A DNA stretch of 35,338 bases from the NCBI GenBank assembly GCA_016190485.1, contig JACPQN010000126.1, forward strand, positions 1 through 35,338, in the 5' to 3' direction. Below the pieces are notes generated by a model. It made no database searches and was not told the DNA's origin. It was given only the letters and a program-made list of their open reading frames with translations. The DNA comes from Chloroflexota bacterium (lineage in GTDB: Bacteria > Chloroflexota > Dehalococcoidia > SHYD01). Below are positions 7,841-15,317 of the stretch, piece by piece. Each line of letters opens with the position of its first letter. The first letter of the stretch is position 1. A program made the position numbers and the translations under genes.

Positions 7841-8752
7841 ATGGCCGCGAGCGTGCCCAACACGGAGTTCTCGCTGACCGTTGAGGCTCCCGAGGGGCGC
7901 CTGGACAGGTTCCTGGCCGACCGCTCCGGCGTCTCCCGCAGCCAGGTCCAACGCCTGATAGAGCAGGGCAGAGTGCGGGTCAACGGTCGGGCCTGCAAAG
8001 CCAACTACCTGCTGGAGCCGGGCGACCGCATCGAGGCCCATCTGGCGCCGGCTGCCCCGCCGTCCCTGGAGCCCCAGGCCATTCCACTGACAGTGGTCTA
8101 CCAGGACGAGGACATCCTGGTCATCGATAAGCCCGCCGGGCTCACGGTGCACCCTGCGCCGGGCCACCCCGACCGTACCCTGGTCAACGCCCTGCTGTCC
8201 CTCTGCCCGGAGCTCCAAGCGGAGGAGGGATCGCTGCGGCCGGGCATCGTCCATCGGCTGGACAAGGACACCTCCGGGCTGATGGTGGTGGCCAAGCACG
8301 CGGCGGCCCACGAGGCGCTGTCCCGGCAGCTCCAGGAGCGCTCCGTGACCAAGGTCTACCTGGCCCTGGTGGTGGGGCGGCTCGTGCCGGAGCGGGGCGC
8401 CATCGAAGCCCCCATCGGGCGGGACCCGCGGCGGCGTCAGCGCATGGCAGTGGTGGAGCGCGGGCGCGCCGCCCGCACCGACTACCAGGTGGAGGCCTAC
8501 CTGGAGGGCTACACCCTGCTGCGAGTCATGCCCCAGACGGGGCGCACCCACCAGATCCGGGTGCACCTGGCGGCCATCGGCCACCCCGTGGTGGGCGACC
8601 GGGTGTACGGGCACGCGTCGGCACTGTGCCCGCGCCAGTTTCTCCACGCCCACGTCCTGGGCTTCCGGCACCCTGGGGACGGGCGGTACGTCGAGTTCAC
8701 CGCAGCGCTGCCCGAGGACCTGCAGCAGGCGGTGGAGCGAGCGGGAGGGTGA
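7841..8752 (+). CDS. rluD: RluA-family 23S rRNA pseudouridine synthase (RluD-like)
   Basis: 303 residues. An N-terminal S4 RNA-binding domain (about 18-70) is followed by the pseudouridine synthase domain. The catalytic aspartate is D141 in HRLDKDTSG; GRTHQIRVH and PVVGD...YG are the other family motifs. RluD modifies helix 69 of 23S rRNA, but the exact target cannot be fixed from sequence; RluA/RluC-type specificity is possible. ATG 7841 follows lspA by 12 nt, so the two are probably co-transcribed. Stop TGA. Confidence 0.92.
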   Translation: MAASVPNTEFSLTVEAPEGRLDRFLADRSGVSRSQVQRLIEQGRVRVNGRACKANYLLEPGDRIEAHLAPAAPPSLEPQAIPLTVVYQDEDILVIDKPAGLTVHPAPGHPDRTLVNALLSLCPELQAEEGSLRPGIVHRLDKDTSGLMVVAKHAAAHEALSRQLQERSVTKVYLALVVGRLVPERGAIEAPIGRDPRRRQRMAVVERGRAARTDYQVEAYLEGYTLLRVMPQTGRTHQIRVHLAAIGHPVVGDRVYGHASALCPRQFLHAHVLGFRHPGDGRYVEFTAALPEDLQQAVERAGG

Positions 8753-8763
8753 GCTCCCCCTGT

Positions 8764-8787
8764 CACCCTGAGCACAGCGAAGGGTCT
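8764..8787. repeat. Degenerate copy of the CTGAGC-CGAAGG repeat
   Basis: CACCCTGAGCACAGCGAAGGGTCT, a member of the family described at 34325-34385, in the spacer between rluD and gltX. The spacer 8753-8895 otherwise holds only a TAGAAT box (8853-8858) that could serve gltX. Confidence 0.6.
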
Positions 8788-8895
8788 ACTAGCCCCAGAA
8801 CAGATGCTTCGGTCGCCTGTGGCGGACTCAGCATGACACAAGTCCCTATGGTAGAATCACGGGTGTAGCCCTCACAACCGAGAACGAAAACCATC

Positions 8896-10446
8896 ATGCC
8901 CCCATCCTTCGACAGGCTCAGGACACCGCCCGTGCGCACCCGCTACGCCCCCAGCCCCACTGGCGAGCCCCACGTCGGCAACATCCGCACGGCGCTCTTC
9001 GCCTGGCTCTACGCCCGCCACACCGGCGGCGTCTTCATCCTGCGGGTGGAGGACACGGACCTGGCCCGCATCGCCCCCGGCGCACTGGAGGCCATCCAGG
9101 AGAGCCTGCGCTGGCTGGGCCTGGACTGGGACGAGGGCCCAGAGGTGGGCGGTCCCCACGCGCCCTACATCCAGTCAGAGCGCACCCGCCTGGGCGTCTA
9201 CCAGGAGTACAGCCAGCGGCTGCTGGACTCCGGCTGGGCCTACCAGTGCTACTGCCCGCCGGAGCGGCTGGATGAGGTGCGGCGGGAGCAACAGCGCCAG
9301 AAGCTGCCCCCTATGTACGACCGCCACTGCCGCGACCCCCGGCAGCGGGAGGCCATGGGGCAGCAGCACCCGGGGGCCGGACCCGTGGTGCGCTTCGCCG
9401 TGCCCCAGGAGGGCCACACGGCCTTCACCGACCTGGTGCGGGACGAGATCACCGTGGCCAACGCCACCCTGGACGACTTCGTGCTCCTCAAGTCCGACGG
9501 CTTCCCCACCTACCACCTCTCCAACGTGGTGGACGACCGCCTGATGGAGATCACCCACGTGATCCGGGGCGACGAGTGGCTGCCCAGCACGCCTCGCCAC
9601 ATCCTGCTCTACCGGGCCCTGGGGTGGGATGCCCACATGCCCGCCTTTGTGCACCTGCCGCTGATCCTGGGGCCGGACCGGGCCAAGCTCTCCAAGCGCC
9701 ACGGCGCCACCAGCGTCACCGACTATCAGCGCCTGGGCTACCTGCCGGAAGCCCTGGTCAACTTCCTGGCCCTGCTGGGCTGGTCTCTGGACGATAAGAC
9801 AGAGCTAATGACAAGAGAAGACCTGGTGCAGCACTTCAGCCTGGAGCGCATCGGCAAGACGGCCGCGGTCTTCAACAAGGACAAGCTGGACTGGATGAAC
9901 GGCGTCTACATCCGGGGGCTGGGCCAGGAGGAGCTGGCGGAGCGGCTGCTGCCCTTCCTGGAGCGTCGTCCTGAGCTTGTCGAAGGGCGTCCGAAGGCCG
10001 AGCCTGCTCGCCAGGGCGAGGGTGGCCTGCCGGACACCATAGCCCGACCCATCGACCGTGGCTATTTACACGCCATTGTGCCCCTCATCCAAGAGCGGCT
10101 GAAGCTCCTGAGTGAAGCGCCAGGGCTGGTGGACTTCTTCTTCCAGCAGGAGCTGACGTACGAAGACAAGGCCCTCAACGCGCTGAAGTCGCCTGAGGCG
10201 ACTCGGGCGCTGGAGGCTGCCCTAGCCCGCCTGGAGCTCCAATCAGATTTCTCCCATGAGGCCCTTGAAGCCCTGCTACGCCCTATGGCCGAAGAGCTGG
10301 GCCTGAAGACGGGGGTCTTCTTCGGGCTGCTGCGGGCCGCCGTCACCGGCCGCACCGTTTCCCCACCCCTCTTCGAGACCATGGCGGTGCTGGGGCGAAC
10401 CCGCTGCCTGGCACGGGTAAAGAGAGCGCTGGGGTTGGTACGTTAG
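8896..10446 (+). CDS. gltX: Glutamyl-tRNA synthetase with repeat-derived insertions
   Basis: Class I aminoacyl-tRNA synthetase that charges tRNA-Glu. The HIGH-type motif is PTGEPHVGN (about 21-29), the KMSKS-type motif is KLSKRHG (about 264-270), and a C-terminal anticodon-binding domain follows. 516 residues is slightly long. Two stretches come from the dispersed repeat: SFDRLRT at residues 4-10 (nt 8906-8925) and RRPELVEGRP at about 357-366 (nt 9967-9989), the latter within an extra segment of about 25 residues before YLHAIVPLIQERL. ATG 8896 has no Shine-Dalgarno; GTG 8932, right before RTRYAPSPTG, is an alternative start that would exclude the first repeat. Stop TAG. The 3' end is partly duplicated at 13212-13299. 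Confidence 0.95.
   Translation: MPPSFDRLRTPPVRTRYAPSPTGEPHVGNIRTALFAWLYARHTGGVFILRVEDTDLARIAPGALEAIQESLRWLGLDWDEGPEVGGPHAPYIQSERTRLGVYQEYSQRLLDSGWAYQCYCPPERLDEVRREQQRQKLPPMYDRHCRDPRQREAMGQQHPGAGPVVRFAVPQEGHTAFTDLVRDEITVANATLDDFVLLKSDGFPTYHLSNVVDDRLMEITHVIRGDEWLPSTPRHILLYRALGWDAHMPAFVHLPLILGPDRAKLSKRHGATSVTDYQRLGYLPEALVNFLALLGWSLDDKTELMTREDLVQHFSLERIGKTAAVFNKDKLDWMNGVYIRGLGQEELAERLLPFLERRPELVEGRPKAEPARQGEGGLPDTIARPIDRGYLHAIVPLIQERLKLLSEAPGLVDFFFQQELTYEDKALNALKSPEATRALEAALARLELQSDFSHEALEALLRPMAEELGLKTGVFFGLLRAAVTGRTVSPPLFETMAVLGRTRCLARVKRALGLVR
8906..8925 (+). repeat. CCTTCGACAGGCTCAGGACA repeat at the gltX 5' end
   Basis: Matches the copy at 1818-1838 almost exactly and lies between the annotated ATG and the conserved start of the synthetase domain. 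Confidence 0.75.
9967..9989 (-). repeat. Dispersed repeat inserted in-frame within gltX
   Basis: GTCCTGAGCTTGTCGAAGG is the same repeat in the opposite orientation to the one at 8906. It encodes RPELVEG and is followed by a low-complexity segment not expected in the family, so an in-frame insertion is inferred. Confidence 0.75.
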
Positions 10447-10578
10447 GGGGGCGACCCATGCCGCGTGTGTGCAGAGTAGTACGGAACTCGGTCACGGGCA
10501 GTAAGGTGCTGTGGTGCAGGTGGCTGTTACTTATGAAATAATCCGGAGTGAGCAAGCAAACATAGGGAGCGTCAAGGG

Positions 10579-11718
10579 GTGCAGTTCACTCAGCTTACAT
10601 TGGAGAACTGGCGAAACTTCGGCCGCGCAGAGGTGGAACTCCCACGTCGCGTCTTTCTAGTTGGTCCTAATGCTTCAGGCAAGTCGAACTTTTTAGACGT
10701 TTTTCGTTTCCTCCACGACATCGCTTCAGTAGGTGGTGGCTTTCAGGCAGCTGTAAATACAAAGCGCGGCGGCGTCTCAGGGCTTCGCTCACTCGCCGCT
10801 CGACGTTATTCAGACATCCTAGTGCGAGTATTCGTCGGAGACGAAGGGAATCCCAAGCTCTGGGAATACATGCTTCAGTTTAACCAGGATAATCGCCAAC
10901 GGCCTACTATTCGCAAAGAACGAGTGGCTCACAAGGGCGAGACCCTCGTAGAGAGGCCTGACGAGGACGACAAAACAGATCCCGAGCTCACTACACAGAC
11001 CCATTTAGAGCAGGTGAACGTCAACCGACTTTACCGAGACCTCGCGCAGTTTCTTGCTTCGGTGCGGTATCTTCATATAGTTCCGCAGCTTATTCGAGAG
11101 CCGGATCGCTCAGTGGGGCGTCAAAATGACCCCTATGGTGGTGATTTCCTCGAGCAAATGATGAGGACACCCGTCAACACAAGGGAGGCGAGGCTTCGAC
11201 GAATGCGCGATGCTGTGAGGATCGCTATTCCTCAACTCAGAGAATTGGACTTGTTTCGCGACGACCGAGGCATACCGCATCTGCGGGGCAAGTATGAGCA
11301 CTGGAGACCGCAGGGTGCGTGGCAGACTGAACACGAATTCTCGGACGGAACTCTGAGGTTGATCGGCCTACTCTGGGCAGTGCTAGATGGCACTGGACCA
11401 CTGCTGTTAGAAGAGCCAGAGCTTTCCTTGCATCCTGAAGTGGTCCGTTACATACCCCAGATGTTCGCTAGGATTCAACGTCGCTCTGGACGACAGATCC
11501 TGGTAAGCACGCACTCTGGGGACCTGCTGAGGGACGAGGGCATAGGGCTAGACGAAGTGCTTCTTCTCAGCCCCGAAGCCGAAGGCGCATCCGTAAGATC
11601 AGCTGACGCATTCAAAGAGATTAAGGCCTTGCTGGACGGTGGTGTGAGCCTGGCCGAGGCAGTGCTTCCAAAGACTCGTCCTCCTCACGCCTCACAGCTG
11701 TCGCTATTCGGCGAATAA
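10579..11718 (+). CDS. AAA (ABC-ATPase-like, AAA15/AAA21) ATPase, possible defence effector subunit
   Basis: 379 residues. Walker A GPNASGKS at 29-36, an ABC-signature-like SDGTLRL (about 255), Walker B LLLEEPELSLHP (about 275) and the switch His in STHSGD (about 310) give a compact RecF/SMC-like ATPase without a long coiled coil. GTG 10579 has GGGAG nine nt upstream. Its TAA stop overlaps the ATG of the next gene by one base. Base composition is clearly less GC-rich than gltX, with AT-rich codons, suggesting horizontal transfer. ATPase plus TOPRIM-like partner is the layout of OLD/Gabija/PARIS-type anti-phage systems; membership in a known type cannot be shown here. Confidence 0.85.
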   Translation: MQFTQLTLENWRNFGRAEVELPRRVFLVGPNASGKSNFLDVFRFLHDIASVGGGFQAAVNTKRGGVSGLRSLAARRYSDILVRVFVGDEGNPKLWEYMLQFNQDNRQRPTIRKERVAHKGETLVERPDEDDKTDPELTTQTHLEQVNVNRLYRDLAQFLASVRYLHIVPQLIREPDRSVGRQNDPYGGDFLEQMMRTPVNTREARLRRMRDAVRIAIPQLRELDLFRDDRGIPHLRGKYEHWRPQGAWQTEHEFSDGTLRLIGLLWAVLDGTGPLLLEEPELSLHPEVVRYIPQMFARIQRRSGRQILVSTHSGDLLRDEGIGLDEVLLLSPEAEGASVRSADAFKEIKALLDGGVSLAEAVLPKTRPPHASQLSLFGE

Positions 11719-12329
11719 TGGCGAGTGCCAGTTCCTTGGTTGTCACGGGAGCCGTAGAGGGTCCGGTAGATGAAGCTGTCCTGGGTAGCGTACTGCAATA
11801 CGTCGGCCTGAATCTTGGCACCGTCTACGGGAAGAACGGCAAGGTCGCCCTCCTTCAAGCCCTGAATGGCTACAACAGAGCCGCCACGTTTAACCCTTGG
11901 TGCGTCCTCGTGGACATGGATCGAGATCAAAGGTGTTTTCGAGACATACTTCAAGACTGGTTGCCTGATCCATCTCCACTAATGCGACTGAGAATAGTTG
12001 TCCGAGAGGCTGAGGCGTGGCTATTTGGCGACTCAGAGCGGTTGTCGGACTTTCTGGGTGTCGCTGCCAGACGCCTTCCTAGCAATCCCGAAGGAATCGC
12101 CCAGCCAAAGGAGGAAATGGTTGGTCTGGCCAGGCTCTCCCGCCGTCGTGATATCCGTGAGGATATGGTTCCACGACCGGGAAGCGGGCGCAATGTCGGG
12201 CCACTCTATTCTGCTCGGCTTATCCAGTTCGTCAGCGATCCCGGGACGGGATGGCGCCCAGACGTTGCCGCAACCAATGTCAACAGCTTGCATCGCTGCA
12301 TTACTCGCTTGAGAGAGTTCCTGAGCTAG
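11718..12329 (+). CDS. TOPRIM-like (DUF4276-type) protein, partner of the AAA ATPase
   Basis: 203 residues. The N-terminal TGAVEGPVDEAV places a Glu (E14) where TOPRIM enzymes hold their first metal ligand; WCVLVDMDRDQ (D66, D68, D70) is the DxD motif; REAEAWLFGD (about 96-105) resembles the conserved block of DUF4276 proteins. These features suggest a metal-dependent nuclease or phosphotransfer fold. The ATG shares its A with the TAA of the ATPase, so translation is coupled and a complex is likely. No other domain is seen. Stop TAG. Low GC like its partner. Confidence 0.75.
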   Translation: MASASSLVVTGAVEGPVDEAVLGSVLQYVGLNLGTVYGKNGKVALLQALNGYNRAATFNPWCVLVDMDRDQRCFRDILQDWLPDPSPLMRLRIVVREAEAWLFGDSERLSDFLGVAARRLPSNPEGIAQPKEEMVGLARLSRRRDIREDMVPRPGSGRNVGPLYSARLIQFVSDPGTGWRPDVAATNVNSLHRCITRLREFLS

Positions 12330-12387
12330 TAATTGGGACGCGTGTCCCAACCACCCATCGTTCAGAGGTGTTATCCAGCTAGCACCC

Positions 12388-12463
12388 CTACCCCAGCGCC
12401 CCTCCCAGCCCCATGAGGCCCCGGAGGTAGTTGATCTCCCCCAGGTGCTGGTTGGCGTGGGCG
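12388..12463 (-). pseudogene. Relic of the dinB-family 3' end
   Basis: 72 nt (12392-12463) are identical to 14123-14194, the 3' end of the intact dinB-like gene, and encode the last 24 or so residues on the minus strand (AHANQHLGEINYLRGLMG...). The relic keeps a stop at the same place but as TAG instead of TAA, so it derives from a different allele rather than a simple copy. Identity ends abruptly at 12463, where the vapBC promoter region begins. Confidence 0.85.
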
Positions 12464-12493
12464 GCAGGTAAGGACTATACTCTAGAGGTATTA
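12452..12493 (+). promoter_or_regulatory. Probable vapBC promoter and operator
   Basis: TTGGCG (12452-12457) and TATACT (12476-12481) are 18 nt apart. The -35 lies within the dinB relic. The -10 overlaps the palindrome CTCTAGAG flanked by ATAC and GTAT, a plausible autoregulatory site for the VapB antitoxin. Confidence 0.45.
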
Positions 12494-12516
12494 CCCATTT
12501 CATCCAAGGATATGCA

Positions 12517-12780
12517 ATGAAGGAATACCTGTCCACGGTCACCGTGAAGGGCCAGGTGACTATCCCCATCGCCGTGCGGCGACTCCTGGGCATCGACCCT
12601 CACGCCAAGGTTGCCTTTGTTGTGGAAGACGGGACCGTGCGATTGACCTGCGCTGGAAGTGTGGTGCAGCGGACGGCGGGCGCTCTCAAGGGAGGGAAAC
12701 TGGCCCTCAGCGCCGAGGACCTTCGAGCAGAAGCGGAACGGGCGATTGCAGAAGAGGCTGAGGACCGGTCGGGAAGGTAG
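12517..12780 (+). CDS. vapB: AbrB/MazE-type antitoxin (VapB)
   Basis: 87 residues. The N-terminal 45 residues form a SpoVT-AbrB DNA-binding domain (STVTVKGQVTIPIAVRRLLGI, then a hydrophobic strand), and the acidic C-terminal tail would bind and inhibit the toxin. Such antitoxins also repress their own operon. ATG 12517 has AAGGA nine nt upstream. The TAG stop is directly followed by the toxin ATG, with no spacer. GC content is like the chromosome, unlike the neighbouring ATPase pair. Confidence 0.9.
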   Translation: MKEYLSTVTVKGQVTIPIAVRRLLGIDPHAKVAFVVEDGTVRLTCAGSVVQRTAGALKGGKLALSAEDLRAEAERAIAEEAEDRSGR

Positions 12781-13188
12781 ATGCCCGTTCCCTTCCTGGA
12801 CACCAACCTCTTCTTGAGACACCTGCTCGCCGATGACCCAGAGCAATCGCCACGTGCTACTGCCTACTTCGCCAAGATCGAGCAGGGGTTGATTCAGGTT
12901 TGCACCTCGGAGCTTGTCATCTTCGACACGGTCTTCACGTTGCAGCGGCGCTCTGGCCGGCCCAAATCCGTGATTAGAGATTCCCTGCTGCCTTTGATCG
13001 AGCTTCCCGGCATCCGGCTACCAGGAAAACGGCGCCTTCGCCGCGTGTTTGAGCTCTACGTTGACCAGAACCTCCCCTTCGCAGATGCCTACCACGTGGC
13101 GTTGATGGAGCGCCTGGGCCTCACGGCGATTGCCACCTTCGACCGAGAGTTCGACCGGGTGCCGGGGATAAAACGGGTGGAGCTTTAG
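12781..13188 (+). CDS. vapC: PIN-domain ribonuclease toxin (VapC)
   Basis: 135 residues, a complete PIN domain. Metal-binding acids are visible at D7 (FLDTN), E44 (TSELV), D102 (FADAYH) and D121/D125 (TFDREFD). VapC toxins are Mg-dependent RNases that cut tRNA or rRNA when not held by VapB. It starts immediately after vapB, so the two are translated together. Stop TAG. All acids are in place, so the toxin is probably active. Confidence 0.9.
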   Translation: MPVPFLDTNLFLRHLLADDPEQSPRATAYFAKIEQGLIQVCTSELVIFDTVFTLQRRSGRPKSVIRDSLLPLIELPGIRLPGKRRLRRVFELYVDQNLPFADAYHVALMERLGLTAIATFDREFDRVPGIKRVEL

Positions 13189-13211
13189 GGGATGTCAAAG
13201 AAGGACTCTCC

Positions 13212-13299
13212 CGAGACCATGGCGGTGCTGGGGCGAACCCGCTGCCTGGCGCGGGTACGGCAGGCGGCGGATGTGGCGCTTTCAGCCAAGCAGGTCTAG
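13212..13299 (+). pseudogene. Relic of the gltX 3' end
   Basis: 46 nt (13212-13257) match 10374-10419 inside gltX with one mismatch, in the same reading frame (ETMAVLGRTRCLARV), and continue to a stop with a different but similar C-terminus (RQAADVALSAKQV). This looks like the last codons of another gltX allele. Its TAG shares the palindrome CTAG with the stop of the convergent TIR gene. Confidence 0.85.
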
Positions 13300-14102
13300 C
13301 TGCACTGAATGATCTTCCACTCGCTTGGAAAATCAGATCCTTGAGCCACTCCAAAGTAGATTTGGGGCGGCACCGCCCCAGAAAACGCTACGTACGCGCT
13401 AATACTAGGGGAAAGCCTGTCTCCAGCGCCAAACCACTTAATTGAACCACCGTTTATTGCACCTTCCCCATCAATGCTCATAGTCTTCGTCCGCGAGATT
13501 GCGCCACCTCCCGAGGGGCCATGTCCCCATTGTTGCACGACGTAGCCTTTAGGAACTGCGAAGCGCCAGTACATCACTTCACGGAAACGAGGACGTACTT
13601 CAACGGCGCTGGCTGAACTAATGCCTCCATAGTTAGTATGAAGGCTTACTTCAAATTCATCTTGTCGTTCGACTGGAACATTGGGCTGGCGACCCTCAAG
13701 ACCAGCCTTTACTAGCTCCGGCCAATTGGCATCGGCCAGGTTAACGCATAGCCGTATCCGCAGGGACGGAGGCACGTCCCCTATCCTTACTCCGTGCAAT
13801 AGTCCAATTAGAGGGAATTGCTCGCCTTTCGCGTCCAAAGCACGTAGCAACGCGAACCCTAGCTCCTCCTTGCATGCCTCACTAGACAAACTGTTTGCAG
13901 TGAGCAGATAGCCCCACCCGTCTATCTTGCCGCTAAGAATATGCTCAGCTATTTGCTGCCACAGCCGTCGTCCTGGAATGAGTGCTCGTCTATCGTAGGT
14001 AGCTTCAACTTCAACCGTTGCAAGCCTCTGCACGAGGTACGAGAAGTCTCCGACATCATCGTCTACCCATGCATAGGTTATCCATATTCTGGGACTATTC
14101 AT
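13296..14102 (-). CDS. TIR-domain protein with an unidentified beta-rich C-terminal domain
   Basis: 268 residues. The first 115 or so residues look like a TIR domain: RIWITYAWVD for strand A, a DRRALIPGRRLWQQI BB-loop region, and S74-x-x-C77-x-x-E80, the usual setting of the catalytic Glu of TIR NAD-glycohydrolases. The remaining 150 residues (about 120-268) contain Gly/Ser-rich strands (WGHGPSGGGAISRTK, GAINGGSIKWFGAG) and no domain I recognise; it may sense or bind a ligand. ATG 14102 is chosen with GGGGAAGG eight nt before it; GTG 14111 is the ORF-track start. It lies 17 nt downstream of dinB on the same strand. GC is lower than in dinB. Bacterial TIR proteins usually act in anti-phage defence. 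Confidence 0.75.
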   Translation of the reverse strand: MNSPRIWITYAWVDDDVGDFSYLVQRLATVEVEATYDRRALIPGRRLWQQIAEHILSGKIDGWGYLLTANSLSSEACKEELGFALLRALDAKGEQFPLIGLLHGVRIGDVPPSLRIRLCVNLADANWPELVKAGLEGRQPNVPVERQDEFEVSLHTNYGGISSASAVEVRPRFREVMYWRFAVPKGYVVQQWGHGPSGGGAISRTKTMSIDGEGAINGGSIKWFGAGDRLSPSISAYVAFSGAVPPQIYFGVAQGSDFPSEWKIIQCS

Positions 14103-14118
14103 CGGCTCCACCTTCCCC

Positions 14119-14643
14119 TTATCCCAGCGCCCCTCCCAGCCCCATGAGGCCCCGGAGGTAGTTGATCTCCCCCAGGTGCTGGTTGGCGTGGGCGCTGAGC
14201 TGCCGCAGGATGGTCTGGATGGACCATTGGGGGAAGCGGTCGGCTCGGGGCTTCTCGGGCAGGGTCTCCCAGTCCAGGCTGCTCAGGTAGGCCAGGGTAC
14301 GCACCCGAACCTCGTCGAGGTAGCCCCACAGCGTCTCCAGCGAGGGGATGGGCACGCCGCCCGCCTCCTCCGGCGTGAAGCCAGTGCCGATGCCCCGGCT
14401 CTCGTACCCGAACCTTTCCTGCCAGCCACTGCTCTGCCACACCTCGTCGCCCCGCCCGATGAAGCGCTGGACGAAGTTGTCCTCGACTCTGCCCACATGC
14501 CACAGCAGATAGCCAATGGAGTTGGCGCCGGGCGCGGCCTGCCAGCGGAGCTGCTCCAGGGTAAGGTCCTGAGTAGCGGTGCGCCGGCCCTCCCGGACGT
14601 AGGCCAGCTCCTCCTCGATGAAGTCCCGCAGCGTGACAGTCAA
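14119..14643 (-). CDS. DinB-family (DUF664-like) metal-binding four-helix protein
   Basis: 174 residues of the DinB/YfiT fold, whose members bind a metal through three His and are often thiol-dependent transferases; the reaction is unknown here. Conserved pieces are LLWHVGRVEDNF (about 57-68) and SAHANQHLGEINYLRGLMG near the C-terminus. The start is the TTG at 14643, with GAGGAGG five nt upstream; the ORF-track start at 14706 lacks a site. Stop TAA. The 3' end is duplicated at 12388-12463. It convergently faces gltX across the accessory region. Confidence 0.8.
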   Translation of the reverse strand: MTVTLRDFIEEELAYVREGRRTATQDLTLEQLRWQAAPGANSIGYLLWHVGRVEDNFVQRFIGRGDEVWQSSGWQERFGYESRGIGTGFTPEEAGGVPIPSLETLWGYLDEVRVRTLAYLSSLDWETLPEKPRADRFPQWSIQTILRQLSAHANQHLGEINYLRGLMGLGGALG

Positions 14644-14734
14644 GCTATCCTCCTCGTCGCGATCGATGCGCCGGCGTGACCCTCGAGCCCCCTGGCCCTT
14701 CGGCAAGCTAAGGGTTTGTGGATTTTTGTCCTCC

Positions 14735-14816
14735 CTCCCCTGGTGGGAGGGAGTTAGAAGGAGGGGGACACTCGGTTTTCACCCTCTCCCTAGCCCTCTC
14801 CCATCGAGGGAGAGGG
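14735..14816. repeat. CCCTCTCCC palindromic repeats
   Basis: Contains CCCTCC...GGAGGG and a hairpin with 9-bp arms CCCTCTCCC/GGGAGAGGG (14794-14816), same family as 120-376. No gene is seen in 14644-14867. Confidence 0.7.
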
Positions 14817-14867
14817 AATGATTCACAGCCTCTCAGAGCAGGCACGGCTGCGCCCTCTGCGCTTCCC

Positions 14868-15200
14868 CTATTCCTCGGTCTTCGTGGCCTGACCCGTGGG
14901 GCACAGGGCCAGGAGCGGGCAGCCGCGGCAGCGGGGCGTCACCCGGCAATGGTCCTTGCCGAGCTGCACCAGCTGGGCGTGGTGCTCGTTGTAGAGAGCC
15001 GGGTCTTCCGGTAAATGCTCCATGAACAGACGGCGGTAGCCCTCGTAGCTCCGCTCCTCCGGATGCAGCTCCAACCGCTGGAGGACCCGGCGGGTGTAGG
15101 CGTCCACCACGAAGGTGGGGCGGCCTGCAGCGTAGAGGAGGATCGCGTCCGCCGTCTCTTCCCCAATCCCCTCCACATGAAGCAGCCCTTGCCGTGTCAT
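14868..15200 (-). pseudogene. Truncated endonuclease III-like glycosylase (C-terminal half)
   Basis: 110 residues matching only the C-terminal half of the full gene at 16387. The helix-hairpin-helix (VEGIGEETADAIL), the catalytic-Asp segment (FVVDAYTRRVLQRL) and the four cluster cysteines are kept, but the N-terminal helical domain is absent and the frame upstream is non-coding. About 220 nt (14939-15157) are nearly identical to 16457-16675 with six or so differences, whereas both flanks diverge, which suggests recombination between alleles. It could be expressed from the ATG at 15200, but a half enzyme would not be expected to fold. Stop TAG. Confidence 0.8.
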
Positions 15201-15317
15201 CAGCGCTATTTACGCCCATAGTAGCACGGGTGAGTCCTGGAATCGGGCGGGCGTACTACGAGGTCGGTGTATGGGTGCGTATGTCGAGCATCTTTCGGCT
15301 CTAGCTCAGGCCCGGGT

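Noticed and set aside
7238-8671. 477-aa minus-strand ORF
   Set aside because: Antisense to lspA and rluD, whose motifs are clear.
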